A DNA stretch of 64,000 bases, taken from contig JAGBHE010000092.1 of assembly GCA_017935675.1 (NCBI GenBank), forward strand, positions 57,185-121,184. Direction: 5' to 3'. Positions within the stretch are counted from its first letter, which is position 1; the number at the start of each line of letters is the position of its first letter. This stretch comes from Clostridia bacterium. GTDB taxonomy: Bacteria; Bacillota; Clostridia; UBA1381. The notes under the pieces are model-generated. The model worked only from the letters and a program-made list of their open reading frames with translations. It had not been told where the DNA came from and did not search any database. Both the position numbers and the translations under genes were made by a program. This document shows positions 52,999-61,712 of this stretch, piece by piece.

Positions 52999-53850
52999 TT
53001 ATCCCTTAACCGCACCGGCGGAAAGTCCTGAAACAAAATATTTGTTCAAAAATGCATATGCAATAAGAACCGGAAGAAGTGCAAGAGTTGTTCCTGCAAA
53101 CATGATATTATAATTTGCTGCTGCTTCACCCGAATGACTGAGAGCTACAAGACCGACAACAAGAGGTCTGCTTTTAGGATTGCTTAATGTAAAAATCATA
53201 GGGAGAAGGTAATCATTCCATGAACCTTGAAAAGCAACAATTCCGATAGTAGCAATTATAGGCTTCAGCATTGGCATAATAACTCTAAACAAAACATTTG
53301 GAAAATTACAGCCATCCATTTCAGCTGCTTCATCTATTTCCTTTGGAATAGAATATATATAGCTCCTTACCAGATAAATGTTCACTATTCCTATACTAAA
53401 GAACTTCGTAAATAAAAGTCCGATAAGTGATCTCGGAATATGAAGAAAATTTAAAATATCAAATGTAGGATATATTGTTACACTTCCCATTGAAAAGAAT
53501 AACCCAAGCGAAAAACAACCTAACAGAAGCTTATCCAGCTTAAACTCACCTCTTGCAAAAACATACCCGCACATAACAGATGATAACAAAGTAAATATCA
53601 CACTGAAAAAAGTATAATAAGTACTGTTCCAAATCATATGTTTCAAATCAAAAACATCTGATGTAAAAGCGTCAATATAATTTTGGAAGGTTGGATGGGC
53701 TGTAAAAAGCTTCCCCGGATATGCAATAATCTCTGAATTTGTTTTTAGAGATGATGAAAGAACATATAACAGAGGGAAAACAACTATTATCATCAGCGCA
53801 CATAGAAGAACTACCGTTATTCTTGCATAGGTCTTATCACTTTTTCTCAA
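52999..53850 (-). CDS. Carbohydrate ABC transporter permease (MalG/AraQ type)
   Basis: A 283-residue inner membrane protein with six hydrophobic segments. EIDEAAEMDGCNFPNVLFRVIMPMLKP is the EAA loop that contacts the ATPase, and FPLLYVLSSSLKTNSEI is the family N-terminus. It pairs with the next permease and the binding lipoprotein in a CUT1-type oligosaccharide importer. It is 14 bp from the partner permease gene. No ATPase gene is present; a shared MsmK-type ATPase is likely. Confidence 0.92.
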   Translation of the reverse strand: MRKSDKTYARITVVLLCALMIIVVFPLLYVLSSSLKTNSEIIAYPGKLFTAHPTFQNYIDAFTSDVFDLKHMIWNSTYYTFFSVIFTLLSSVMCGYVFARGEFKLDKLLLGCFSLGLFFSMGSVTIYPTFDILNFLHIPRSLIGLLFTKFFSIGIVNIYLVRSYIYSIPKEIDEAAEMDGCNFPNVLFRVIMPMLKPIIATIGIVAFQGSWNDYLLPMIFTLSNPKSRPLVVGLVALSHSGEAAANYNIMFAGTTLALLPVLIAYAFLNKYFVSGLSAGAVKG

Positions 53851-53864
53851 CTAAATTACCCCCA

Positions 53865-54806
53865 TCAAAAAACATTATTCAGTCTTTTACTGAATTTTGT
53901 ATATCCAATTGTTATTGCCGTCATAATAAGTGCTGTAACAAGTGACAATGCACATCCATATCCAATATTTATTCCTGTCTGATCCATACCGGGCGCATAA
54001 TGACTGAATATGTATGCATTTACGCTGAATGTTTGTCCTCCCGGTGCTCCGTTTGTTAATACGAGCATGATTTCGCCTGATCCCAAAGTTCCGACAATGG
54101 ATAACATAAGCATAATTTGGAGTGTAGGAGCTATCATTGGTAATGTCATTGAAAAAAACTGTCTTAACTTTCCTGCGCCGTCAATTTCAGCCGCTTCGTA
54201 TATATCACTCGGGACATTTTGAAGGGCTCCGAGAAAGTACAGTACATTTAAACCGAATGTTCCCCAAACATCACATAATACAAGAACACACAAAGCATTA
54301 AACTTTGTTCCAAACCAATCTATCGGCTCACTCATCAACGGAATGGTTTCTGTAAAAAACGTATTGATAAATCCGAAAAAAGTAAACAAGTTTGCAAAAA
54401 TCAAGGCTCTGATTGAAACACTTATAATATAAGGCATATAATATACTGTTCTGAAAAATCCGATGCCGCGGATTTTCTTATTCAGAAGCACTGCAATTGT
54501 TAATGCGAGCGGATATTCAATAGGCAGCTTCATAAAAGCAAATTCAATTGTTGTAAGCAATGACTGCCAATATTGCTTATCTTTAGTAAGCAATCTGAAG
54601 TTCTCCCAACCAATAAATCGTGTATACGTTTCAATTCCATTATAAAAAAACCAAGATCTCGAAATTGCCCAAACTATCGGTATTATCGTAAAAACCAAAA
54701 ATCCGATAATTTGCGGTGTCATCATTATATAACACCATCTTGCTTTTTGCCTGTAGCGTGCGGTATTATTTGCACCCAAACGCTTACCTGTACTAAAGTT
54801 TCCCAT
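53865..54806 (-). CDS. Sugar ABC transporter permease (MalF/UgpA type)
   Basis: A 313-residue permease with six main hydrophobic segments. MMTPQIIGFLVFTIIPIVWAISRSW is the first, and SDIYEAAEIDGAGKLRQFFSMTLPMIAP is the EAA loop. It forms the channel with the other permease. It starts 13 bp after the binding-protein gene, in the order typical of CUT1 operons. Confidence 0.92.
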   Translation of the reverse strand: MGNFSTGKRLGANNTARYRQKARWCYIMMTPQIIGFLVFTIIPIVWAISRSWFFYNGIETYTRFIGWENFRLLTKDKQYWQSLLTTIEFAFMKLPIEYPLALTIAVLLNKKIRGIGFFRTVYYMPYIISVSIRALIFANLFTFFGFINTFFTETIPLMSEPIDWFGTKFNALCVLVLCDVWGTFGLNVLYFLGALQNVPSDIYEAAEIDGAGKLRQFFSMTLPMIAPTLQIMLMLSIVGTLGSGEIMLVLTNGAPGGQTFSVNAYIFSHYAPGMDQTGINIGYGCALSLVTALIMTAITIGYTKFSKRLNNVF

Positions 54807-54819
54807 TAGCTGTTCCCTT

Positions 54820-56202
54820 TCACTCTTTTATAGACAAATCAAGATTAGGATTCAAATATTTATCAATTGAAACCTGCGGAGTATTTTTAAACCATTCCTC
54901 CATACCGGCATTATATCTCTCATTAAGAGTTTTAATTGCCTCATCAACTGTAACATTTTGTGTCCAAACCTCTTGATAGAAATAATCCTTTGCATCCTGA
55001 ACACCATTTAATGTAACGCCGGTATCTTTATATGGGCCCTTACTTTCTTTAACAATGTCAGCAAATTCCTTCCATCCTTTTAATCCTTCTTTAGGTGTAA
55101 TTCCATCCAGAACCGATACATCGTAATATATTGCCATTCCCTCTTTGTATAGCGTCTTTGCAGTTTCAGGTCCGACAAACAATTCATATATTTCAAGCAA
55201 AATATCATCTGATGTTTTTTCTCTTGCACTTGTTGATATTGAATAAGAACCACCTGTTCCAAGGTGATAATAATACTTTTCATTCTCATTTTCTCTTGGG
55301 TACGGTGCCACTCCCCAATCACACTTAGCTGCGAACTGAGTATTATATACACCCACATCAAATGACCCGGCAAACTTCATACCTATATTTCTTTCAGCAA
55401 AATATGCTCTTGCCGTATCATTATCAAGAGTTTCTTCTCCGGGGAAAATACTTCCGTCATTTTTCATTCCGAGATACATTTCATATATTGGCTTATAAAT
55501 AGAAAAATCATATTTTCCGTTCTTGCAGTTAAATGCTATTCTCCCGGCTGAGCCTTGTGCAAGCTGACCAATGTCAACAGTATAAAAAGCTCCCCACTTC
55601 ATTGGCAGAATAATTCCATAATCCTTATCAGCCGGATTTGTCATTCTTTTTGCATATTCTCTGACTTCTTCAAATGTTTTTGGCGGTGTCGGCTCACCAT
55701 TCTCGTCTACAATACCATATTTCCTGAACATATCCTTATTGTATACAAGACCAAACGTATTAACGGAGCACGGAACGGTATATATCTTTCCGCCATACTG
55801 ATATGCACCTCCGACTAAAGATTCCGGATCGTATCTTTTCAAAAATTCAGCTCCGCCCTCCATATCATCAAGTGCTGCAATATGATTTGCAGTTGCGTGC
55901 TTTTCAACCTGAACAGATGAGAACATATCAGGTGCCTGACCTGATTCAAATGCCATATCAACAGTTTGCTGAATATCATTTTCCTTAATCTCGTATTCAA
56001 TTTGAACTCCGGCTTCTTTACCGCGTGATTCATTCCACTTTTTCACAATATCATTCATAACTGTTTTTGAATGTGAATCAGGCGACCAAACCTTTATTGT
56101 TGTAACATTGTTTTTTTTCACTTCGCAAGAACATAGAGATACTGCAAAGCCCGCTATACATATTACGGAAACAGCTTTAATTACTTTTTTGTACAAATTC
56201 AT
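54820..56202 (-). CDS. Sugar ABC transporter substrate-binding lipoprotein
   Basis: A 460-residue family 1 extracellular solute-binding protein. The lipobox-like AVSLCSC near residue 26 predicts lipid anchoring. KVWSPDSHSKTVMNDIVKKWNE and AFESGQAPDMFSSVQ are typical. It captures oligosaccharide for the two permeases. The ATG at 56202 lies only three bases from AAGGAG; an in-frame TTG six bases later (56196) has better spacing, so the true start may be the TTG. Confidence 0.9.
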   Translation of the reverse strand: MNLYKKVIKAVSVICIAGFAVSLCSCEVKKNNVTTIKVWSPDSHSKTVMNDIVKKWNESRGKEAGVQIEYEIKENDIQQTVDMAFESGQAPDMFSSVQVEKHATANHIAALDDMEGGAEFLKRYDPESLVGGAYQYGGKIYTVPCSVNTFGLVYNKDMFRKYGIVDENGEPTPPKTFEEVREYAKRMTNPADKDYGIILPMKWGAFYTVDIGQLAQGSAGRIAFNCKNGKYDFSIYKPIYEMYLGMKNDGSIFPGEETLDNDTARAYFAERNIGMKFAGSFDVGVYNTQFAAKCDWGVAPYPRENENEKYYYHLGTGGSYSISTSAREKTSDDILLEIYELFVGPETAKTLYKEGMAIYYDVSVLDGITPKEGLKGWKEFADIVKESKGPYKDTGVTLNGVQDAKDYFYQEVWTQNVTVDEAIKTLNERYNAGMEEWFKNTPQVSIDKYLNPNLDLSIKE

Positions 56203-56231
56203 TCGCTCCTTTTATTATTTTTAATAATAAA

Positions 56232-56260
56232 ATTATATACTGTCTTTTTTTACTCGTCAA
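56232..56260 (-). promoter_or_regulatory. Promoter of the importer/hydrolase operon
   Basis: On the minus strand, -35 TTGACG (56260-56255), 17-bp spacer, -10 TATAAT (56237-56232). It sits between the two-component genes and the binding lipoprotein. Confidence 0.82.
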
Positions 56261-56275
56261 TAGAATTGCAATAAA

Positions 56276-56292
56276 GTTGATATATAATCAAC
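56276..56292. promoter_or_regulatory. Dyad upstream of the importer promoter
   Basis: GTTGAT-ATATA-ATCAAC is a perfect 6-bp inverted repeat with a five-base spacer, centred about 24 bases upstream of the -35 box. The position fits activation by the response regulator encoded just upstream. Confidence 0.55.
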
Positions 56293-56324
56293 TCATGATT
56301 ATTTATTCGTCTGCAAAGTAAACT

Positions 56325-56354
56325 ATAAAAAAAGAACTGCCAAATCGGCAGTTC
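56325..56354 (-). terminator. Terminator after the response regulator gene
   Basis: GAACTGCC (56334-56341) and GGCAGTTC (56347-56354) with a five-base loop, followed on the minus strand by seven U. It separates the two-component genes from the importer operon. Confidence 0.88.
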
Positions 56355-56357
56355 AAA

Positions 56358-57041
56358 TCAAATACTATTATCCTTAAAATCAAATATCTGTGTTTTTTTC
56401 AGTTCATTTATAAGCTGTTTTGCATTAGGCATATCGAATTTTTTTAAGATTTTATTCATCTGCGTCCGTATGGTTACAGGAGCAACAAACCTTTGTTTTG
56501 CAATTTCTTCGTATGTCATTCCTTCATATACCATTCTAAGAATCTTGTACTCTGTTGCAGTTAAAAGAGCAATTGCATGAAGAAGACTGATACTATTTAC
56601 ATATCTGTCTTGTATTCTCGCGCCTTCTACTATAAGTTTTTTCGCAATTATCGGATTCAAAACTGTTTTATCATTATACGCATTTCTGATTGATACCAAA
56701 ATTGTCTTTATCGGACTCGTTTTCAGCATATAATCAGCAGCACCGAGCGTCAGGCATTCAAATATATATTTATCCTCTTCATGAATTGTGAGCATGATCA
56801 CCTTTACATCCAGTCCGCGTTCCTTAATCCTTCTCAGAATTCTGACTCCCGTATCATTTTCTTCAAGCTGAATATCAAGCAATAAAACATCGGGGCGATA
56901 ATGCTCCACTCCGCTTATGCAGCTTTCCTCATTATTCGCCGTTGCGACTATTTCCATATCATCAATTATATTAATAACACGTTTAAAGTATGTTATCAAC
57001 CCTGACATATCATCACATATCATTAGCTTGATTTTTTTCAT
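56358..57041 (-). CDS. LuxR/NarL-family response regulator
   Basis: A 227-residue regulator. The N-terminal receiver has KLMICDD, the phosphorylation site VLLLDIQLEEND and the Lys in YMLKTSP. The C-terminal helix-turn-helix reads LLTATEYKILRMVYEGMTYEEIAKQRFVAPVTIRTQMNKILKK. It overlaps the kinase gene by 29 bases. It probably activates the importer operon next to it through the dyad at 56276-56292. LuxR-type regulators for sugar ABC importers are less common than AraC-type ones in Clostridia. Confidence 0.9.
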   Translation of the reverse strand: MKKIKLMICDDMSGLITYFKRVINIIDDMEIVATANNEESCISGVEHYRPDVLLLDIQLEENDTGVRILRRIKERGLDVKVIMLTIHEEDKYIFECLTLGAADYMLKTSPIKTILVSIRNAYNDKTVLNPIIAKKLIVEGARIQDRYVNSISLLHAIALLTATEYKILRMVYEGMTYEEIAKQRFVAPVTIRTQMNKILKKFDMPNAKQLINELKKTQIFDFKDNSI

Positions 57042-58551
57042 ACGATTTATATTCCCCTCTTTTTTTATAATTCTGCATACTTTTTTTATGTTTATCTGGC
57101 AAAAAAACCTGAAATTTTGTGAAGATTCCTGGTTTGGAGGTTACGTAAACAAAACCGTTAAGAGCTGCTGTAATTTTGCTTACACAATATAATCCGATTC
57201 CCCAGTTATCTAAACCTTGGTGAACCGAAACAAGAGGCTTAAAAATATTTTTTAAATCTTTCTTTTCTATACCATATCCATTATCAATTACTTCAACAAC
57301 AATCCAGCTTGCTTCCCTTAAAAAATTAATTTCAATTTCAGGATTTAAAGTCTTTTCAACAGCAGACGCAGCATTTCTGATCAGATTCGAAAAAATTTCA
57401 GAGAGCAAAACCACATCAGATTGAATCACTTTATCTTCTGCTTGAATATTTATTTTTATGTTTACATTTTTTGGTACAAGCGCAAGCTCAACTGAATATT
57501 CAAGGACATCAGTAATATTAACATCATCATAAATTATTTCTATATTCTTTATTTTTTCAAGTTGTTTTGTAACAATAAACAAAGCGTTATTAGCAATATT
57601 ATATATTTCCTTAATAGAATCATCTGCCTCACCTAAGGCTTTTTCTTCTTTCATAATCGCAAGCTCAGAATGTGATCTGATTGCAAAAAAGAAATTCTTG
57701 TATGTGTGCAAAAGGCTTCTTAATGTCTTTTCAACCTCCGGTGGATTACTGATATATTTATTTTGAGATGTATATGCAAAATAGCTCAGATATATCCAAT
57801 AGCGTACACAAAATATCAGCGCAATAATATTTATCAAATAAATTATTAACGGAACAGTGCCAAACGACAACTCATTAAATAAACGTTCCCTATAAAGCAA
57901 TGAAATATCAAAGGAAAACATATTGTTTATTACGTTTTTTCTTATCATATACATTATTGTCATCTGCGACACTATCATAAGAAAATTATTATTTGTTATT
58001 TCCCGCTTCAGCGGTGTAAGTATAGTAAACAAACACCTGCCAATCCCTGATATATAAGGAACTGTCAAGCAAAAAACAACAATAAATATCTTTATTTCAG
58101 GTAAGTTATTTTCAAGAAAACAAAAAAATCTGTTATGTGAATCCTGATTAAAGCCGGATCGTATATAAAATTCATACGCTGTATCAGGATGCCCAATACA
58201 AGCATATACCGCAATAGGAATAACCATAAGCAGAAACCAAAGCTTATTTTTTGAAAACTTTGCTGCCTGAACCGAATAAAAACTCAAAATCATACATTCT
58301 CCGAATAAAGAAACAATTTTTGTATCCGATATTCCTATGTTGCTTAAATACGTCAAGATAAGCCCTGCAATAGGATTGGGAAAAGCATTCGTTCTCAGAC
58401 CGGAATACATTATTTTAAAATACATTTTATCAGCTAAAATCATCAAAAATATTCCGATAAAAAGAAGAATATACTGTATATAGTCTATCTTCTTATTTAT
58501 TATTGCAATAGCAACCAAAAGAAAAGTGCATAAAAGTAAAAAAATATCCAT
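57013..58551 (-). CDS. Membrane sensor histidine kinase with GHKL ATPase domain
   Basis: A 512-residue sensor. Residues 1-260 hold about eight hydrophobic segments. SLLHTYKNFFFAIRSHSELA resembles the Spo0B/AgrC-type dimerisation helix, with the His of LLHTYKN the likely phosphorylation site. The ATPase domain has LIRNAASAVEKT (N box), DNGYGIEKKDL (G1) and DNWGIGLYCVSKI (G2). No extracellular ligand domain is evident, so sensing would be through the membrane part. It heads the two-component pair. Confidence 0.88.
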   Translation of the reverse strand: MDIFLLLCTFLLVAIAIINKKIDYIQYILLFIGIFLMILADKMYFKIMYSGLRTNAFPNPIAGLILTYLSNIGISDTKIVSLFGECMILSFYSVQAAKFSKNKLWFLLMVIPIAVYACIGHPDTAYEFYIRSGFNQDSHNRFFCFLENNLPEIKIFIVVFCLTVPYISGIGRCLFTILTPLKREITNNNFLMIVSQMTIMYMIRKNVINNMFSFDISLLYRERLFNELSFGTVPLIIYLINIIALIFCVRYWIYLSYFAYTSQNKYISNPPEVEKTLRSLLHTYKNFFFAIRSHSELAIMKEEKALGEADDSIKEIYNIANNALFIVTKQLEKIKNIEIIYDDVNITDVLEYSVELALVPKNVNIKINIQAEDKVIQSDVVLLSEIFSNLIRNAASAVEKTLNPEIEINFLREASWIVVEVIDNGYGIEKKDLKNIFKPLVSVHQGLDNWGIGLYCVSKITAALNGFVYVTSKPGIFTKFQVFLPDKHKKSMQNYKKRGEYKSYEKNQANDM

Positions 58552-58604
58552 TATTCAACAAAAAGCAGAAAAATCCGCAAAATCCTTTTATTTTTTATAT
58601 ATAA

Positions 58605-58634
58605 ACTATATCAAATTATACGTACTTTTGTCAA
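58605..58634 (-). promoter_or_regulatory. Promoter of the two-component genes
   Basis: On the minus strand, -35 TTGACA (58634-58629), 18-bp spacer, -10 TATAGT (58610-58605). A GTTGATTATTTATAAAC segment lies shortly upstream and shares one half (GTTGAT) with the dyad at 56276. Confidence 0.65.
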
Positions 58635-58659
58635 GTTAAAATAAAAAGTTTATAAATAA

Positions 58660-58956
58660 TCAACTAATACCTGATTTTTCCCAATCGTGCTCTAAGCCTA
58701 ACTTTTCAAAAAACATATCGGGATTAAAGCTGCTGTACACCTTTCTTCCATATCTGCCGTCAAAATTATGCTTTAGACTGCGATAACAAAGAGCTATATC
58801 CTGATACCTGTCGGCGGCGCACATTTTCCTAAATCAATATATTTTTAGAACCTTGTCACGGAATAATAAAACAGCGCTATCCGACATTCCGATATTGTCG
58901 GCAGTGTATTTTTCATTTCCTATAATTTTCTTTATACTATTTGGTAAGTTCTTCAT
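58660..58956 (-). pseudogene. Aminoglycoside 3'-phosphotransferase remnant with deleted core
   Basis: From ATG 58956 the frame reads MKNLPNSIKKIIGNEKY, then TADNIGMSDSAVLLF and RDKVLKIY, the N-terminus and first strands of an APH(3')-type kinase, and then a TGA. In the same frame it continues AADRYQDIALCYRSLKHNFDG and SFNPDMFFEKLGLEHDWEK, which matches the APH C-terminal region. The roughly 150 residues between, with the catalytic HGD...N and DxG motifs, are missing, and the last helix is cut. The product cannot be active. A repeat copy abuts its start. Confidence 0.82.
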
Positions 58957-58960
58957 ATTG

Positions 58961-59007
58961 TTCAATAAGGGGCTTTGTCCCGTCATTCAACGTTTCAGTG
59001 GGGGATT
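58961..59007 (-). repeat. 47-bp dispersed repeat, copy B (before the phosphotransferase remnant)
   Basis: Matches 24988-25034 with five differences, three of them inverting the hairpin loop. It ends five bases before the ATG of the remnant, where a ribosome site would be expected, in the same orientation as copy A has to its gene. Confidence 0.75.
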
Positions 59008-59048
59008 AATTTGTTTCAGCATTAAGGACAATATGTAAAGTGCATAAT

Positions 59049-59588
59049 CTATTCCTCCGTAAAATTTTTCTTCATATTATATTGCGAAACAATATATTCT
59101 AAATTTTCGCTTATTGGTTTTGCCGCGTCAACTTTGATAACGGGACAAGTAACTGTTTCTGCCCACCGTTCAATATCCTCTAAAGAACGTGACGCAACAA
59201 AATCAAAAAATCTTTGTTCCTGTTCATACATATCTCCGCCTGCCAGAACACGCTCACCGAATTTTTCAAGAGCTCGTTTCTTTACCCTTTCAAGGCGAAT
59301 TTCAAGCGGTGCCGATAAATAAATGGCAAATTCATACATTGCAGATATTTTTTCATCTAAATTTCCCCTGACGGAAGATAAAACAAAGGAGCCGTATTCC
59401 TCGATATCTGCAAGCATCAGCGCAATACATTCCTCGCGGGAACGCGGCGCGCTGTAAGGAATTTCCGCATCATTAAAATAATAGTCCTCAATATCAATAT
59501 GCTTGTATTTTAAAACCTGCGCCAATTCACGCCCAAGCGTGGTTTTCCCGCTGCCGTTTCCGCCAAAAACAATTATCCCTTTTGCCAT
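59049..59588 (-). CDS. P-loop nucleotide kinase-like protein
   Basis: A 179-residue adenylate/shikimate kinase-fold protein: Walker A is FGGNGSGKTTLGRELA, HIDIEDYYF is the substrate loop, and LEIRLERVKKRALEKFGERV is a lid-like arginine-rich segment. The substrate is unknown; such orphan kinases are frequent in accessory regions near resistance or mobile genes. AAAGG precedes the start. A small hairpin (59620-59640) lies upstream. Confidence 0.8.
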   Translation of the reverse strand: MAKGIIVFGGNGSGKTTLGRELAQVLKYKHIDIEDYYFNDAEIPYSAPRSREECIALMLADIEEYGSFVLSSVRGNLDEKISAMYEFAIYLSAPLEIRLERVKKRALEKFGERVLAGGDMYEQEQRFFDFVASRSLEDIERWAETVTCPVIKVDAAKPISENLEYIVSQYNMKKNFTEE

Positions 59589-59619
59589 TAGTAATCCTTT
59601 CTTACAGAATTTTTATCAG

Positions 59620-59640
59620 GCGATTGCAAAATGCAATCGC
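59620..59640. repeat. Small perfect hairpin
   Basis: GCGATTGC-AAAAT-GCAATCGC, 8-bp arms. Similar in style to the ATTGC/GCAAT module at 459-471. It lies in the 80-base gap between the kinase-like gene and the remnant upstream. Confidence 0.55.
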
Positions 59641-59669
59641 AATGCAGAATGTTTTACAATTACTTAATG

Positions 59670-59900
59670 CTAATTTACAGCAAAATACTCTTCTATAACC
59701 GGTGCTTTCAGTCCCTCTTTATCCCATATTAAATATACATCCGGGATTCCACTGCCTGCACGTTCGCCGATATTGATTAAATTAAACAGCTTGTTATACA
59801 CTCTAAAATAAAACTCAAACACATTTCCGGTCCAATCGCCGGAACTTGATTGTACTCTATCAGTCCAACGTATTTCCGGCCCCATCCGCAAGTATTTGTT
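59670..59900 (-). pseudogene. Remnant of an AlbA_2-type ATP-binding/DNA-binding protein
   Basis: The frame RVQSSSGDWTGNVFEFYF, RVYNK, then LFNLINIGERAGSGIPDVYL and IWDKEGLKAP ends at a stop at 59670. In intact members of this family the first block (SSGDWSGN..FYFRVYN) and the second (xIGERAGSGIPxIY) are about 90-100 residues apart; here they are fused, so the ATP-binding middle is deleted, and the N-terminal AlbA domain is gone. It overlaps the end of the neighbouring gene in another frame. Confidence 0.75.
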
Positions 59901-60738
59901 CATACAGCCCCGGATGATCCGCGCAATATTTCTCAGCAACATCAAGTCTGCTTTCTCCATTATTCAAAAGCCCTGATGCTTCCTTAATAAGCCTTTGCGC
60001 AATATCTTCTTTCTTTGCTCCAAGATATTTTATCCAATCAGCTAAAAACTCATCAATGTCCTCTAAATAATCGAAGCTTCTCTGCATCATACGCTCAATA
60101 CTTAAATTTCCATTATTAAAATAGAGAAAAATCACATATAAGCTCTCCGGCCTTTTACTCTTGGGTTCGGTTATATATTTCAAATAAAGGGTATCCAACC
60201 CCCAGCCCGTCAGATCGAATGATACTATACCATCAGTATAAAGCCTTATAAAATTCATAGGTTCTCCGCTGTAATTTTCAAAGTCACCGAAAATTTCAGC
60301 TTCCAGCTCCATCATTTCATCCGATAATGACAATGCCTCGTCAAACAAATTATAATCTATGGCTGTATGCAGCATTTCGCATGCTTTATGTACAATATTT
60401 TCGACGCCTGCTGTATCTTGAAAGATAAATTCATCAGAAACGTCATCGTACCAGTCATCATATTCCACATTATAGCAGCTGTCTATGCCAATTTCACCCG
60501 TTCTTATTTTATGCAGTTCTTCCATTATATCGGCTAATTCTGCTTTTATACTGTCAATGTTATATTCCTCATCGGAAGCCCTTGATTTGTCTTGCACATA
60601 TAACAACTGCTTAATAAATGCATTCCTCTTGGGCTCAGGCAGCGTACGCGCTCTGAGATGCACAAAATCCTCAAGCTCTTCTCTTGACATGTGTTTTACG
60701 GTCTCATCTACTCGCGTTATAAACTCTGTTAAATTCAT
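59860..60738 (-). CDS. Hypothetical acidic helical protein, 3' end possibly disrupted
   Basis: A 292-residue, acidic, all-helical protein with no signal peptide. I do not recognise a named family. The region EELHKIRTGEIGIDSCYNVEYDDWYDD and later helical repeats resemble the repeat part of SWIM-finger-associated proteins, and it lies in the same cluster as a related repeat protein (61713-63092). The last ~30 codons run into the AlbA-type remnant, so the natural C-terminus may have been lost. AGGTGA precedes the start. Confidence 0.6.
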   Translation of the reverse strand: MNLTEFITRVDETVKHMSREELEDFVHLRARTLPEPKRNAFIKQLLYVQDKSRASDEEYNIDSIKAELADIMEELHKIRTGEIGIDSCYNVEYDDWYDDVSDEFIFQDTAGVENIVHKACEMLHTAIDYNLFDEALSLSDEMMELEAEIFGDFENYSGEPMNFIRLYTDGIVSFDLTGWGLDTLYLKYITEPKSKRPESLYVIFLYFNNGNLSIERMMQRSFDYLEDIDEFLADWIKYLGAKKEDIAQRLIKEASGLLNNGESRLDVAEKYCADHPGLYEQILADGAGNTLD

Positions 60739-60745
60739 AATATCT

Positions 60746-61246
60746 TCACCTAAAATTATATTCTCTTTTTAATCTTTCACATATTTCATATGCAACAGGG
60801 CATACAGCAACATGTTCCATAAACGATAACAGACTCTGCAATCTTTCCGGCTGATTTGTATAAGGATAATTCATGCAACTTTCCGGCTTGCAGTCACCTA
60901 ATATGCACTCCCCGTTTTTCTGCAGAAAATCACACGGCTTATGCTTTGTAATGTAAGAAACCCCATATGTATCAAGCTTAAGATATCTGTCAACAAATTC
61001 CTCAACGCTTATACCAAGGTGTGAAGCATCTTTCTCAAAGTCACTTCTTTCAATTTCCGTACAATATATTTTACAGCAATTCCTGCATTTACTGCAATCA
61101 TAATCCTTAAACAACTCATTATGCAGTCGCAGAAATTGAGCATCAAGCTTTTCTGCATCCGCATGGTTTTTCAGATATGCTCTGAATTTATTGTTTTTAT
61201 TCTCTTTGCGCTCTGCCATCTCAGCAACCTTATCCGGTGATACCAT
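60746..61246 (-). CDS. YkgJ-family cysteine cluster protein
   Basis: A 166-residue protein with cysteine pairs CSKCRNCCKIYC, CDFLQKNGECILGDCKPESCMNYP and a final VAVCPVAYEIC, the pattern of the CxxCxxCC zinc/iron-cluster family. Function is not known; some relatives are Fe-S proteins. The start at 61246 has GGAG eight bases upstream. It lies seven bp before the acidic helical protein gene, suggesting co-transcription. Confidence 0.85.
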   Translation of the reverse strand: MVSPDKVAEMAERKENKNNKFRAYLKNHADAEKLDAQFLRLHNELFKDYDCSKCRNCCKIYCTEIERSDFEKDASHLGISVEEFVDRYLKLDTYGVSYITKHKPCDFLQKNGECILGDCKPESCMNYPYTNQPERLQSLLSFMEHVAVCPVAYEICERLKREYNFR

Positions 61247-61358
61247 CGTTCCATCTCCTTTCAACACTTCCCTGTTTTCTTATTTCTTTTAATATACAAA
61301 TAATATAAACTGACTGGTCTTTAACTCCAATACATTTCATTGTTGAATCCTATGCTTT

Positions 61359-61712
61359 TCAATTATGCCAATTATAAAGATACGATTTCCTTGGTCTTTT
61401 ATTTTCAGAATCCTTTTTATGTTCTCTGACACCAAAATACCTGTCCACTCTATTTACCGTGGGGTCATACCAGTCAGCCTTCTCTTTCGCCCAAGAAATC
61501 CAATCCAACTCCTTTTCTGTTAATTCTCCCTTGGACTCAAGTGCAGTCACATATGCTCTGATTTTACAAGCAATATTGTAATCATCAGCTTCATTTTCAA
61601 GCGCAATGGTTCTATCCACTTCTTCGTTATATCTTTCACGTTCTAATTCGCGCTTTTTACGATCTTCTTCAGATTTTCTCCGTTGCTCTTCTTGTTCCCC
61701 TCTTGTAATATA
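61359..61712 (-). pseudogene. Coiled-coil tail in frame with the upstream gene, separated by one TGA
   Basis: The frame is open from the codon after the TGA at 61715-61713 to a stop at 61359. It begins YITRGEQEEQRRKSEEDRKKR and continues ELERERYNEEVDRTIALEN, KIRAYVTALESKGE, WISWAKEKADWYDP and FGVREHKK. The segment xWAxxKADWxDP is a conserved ending of larger bacterial proteins. No ATG precedes it; a GTG at 61619 could give an 86-residue product but removes the coiled coil. It most likely was the C-terminus of the 61713-63092 protein before a nonsense change. Confidence 0.6.
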
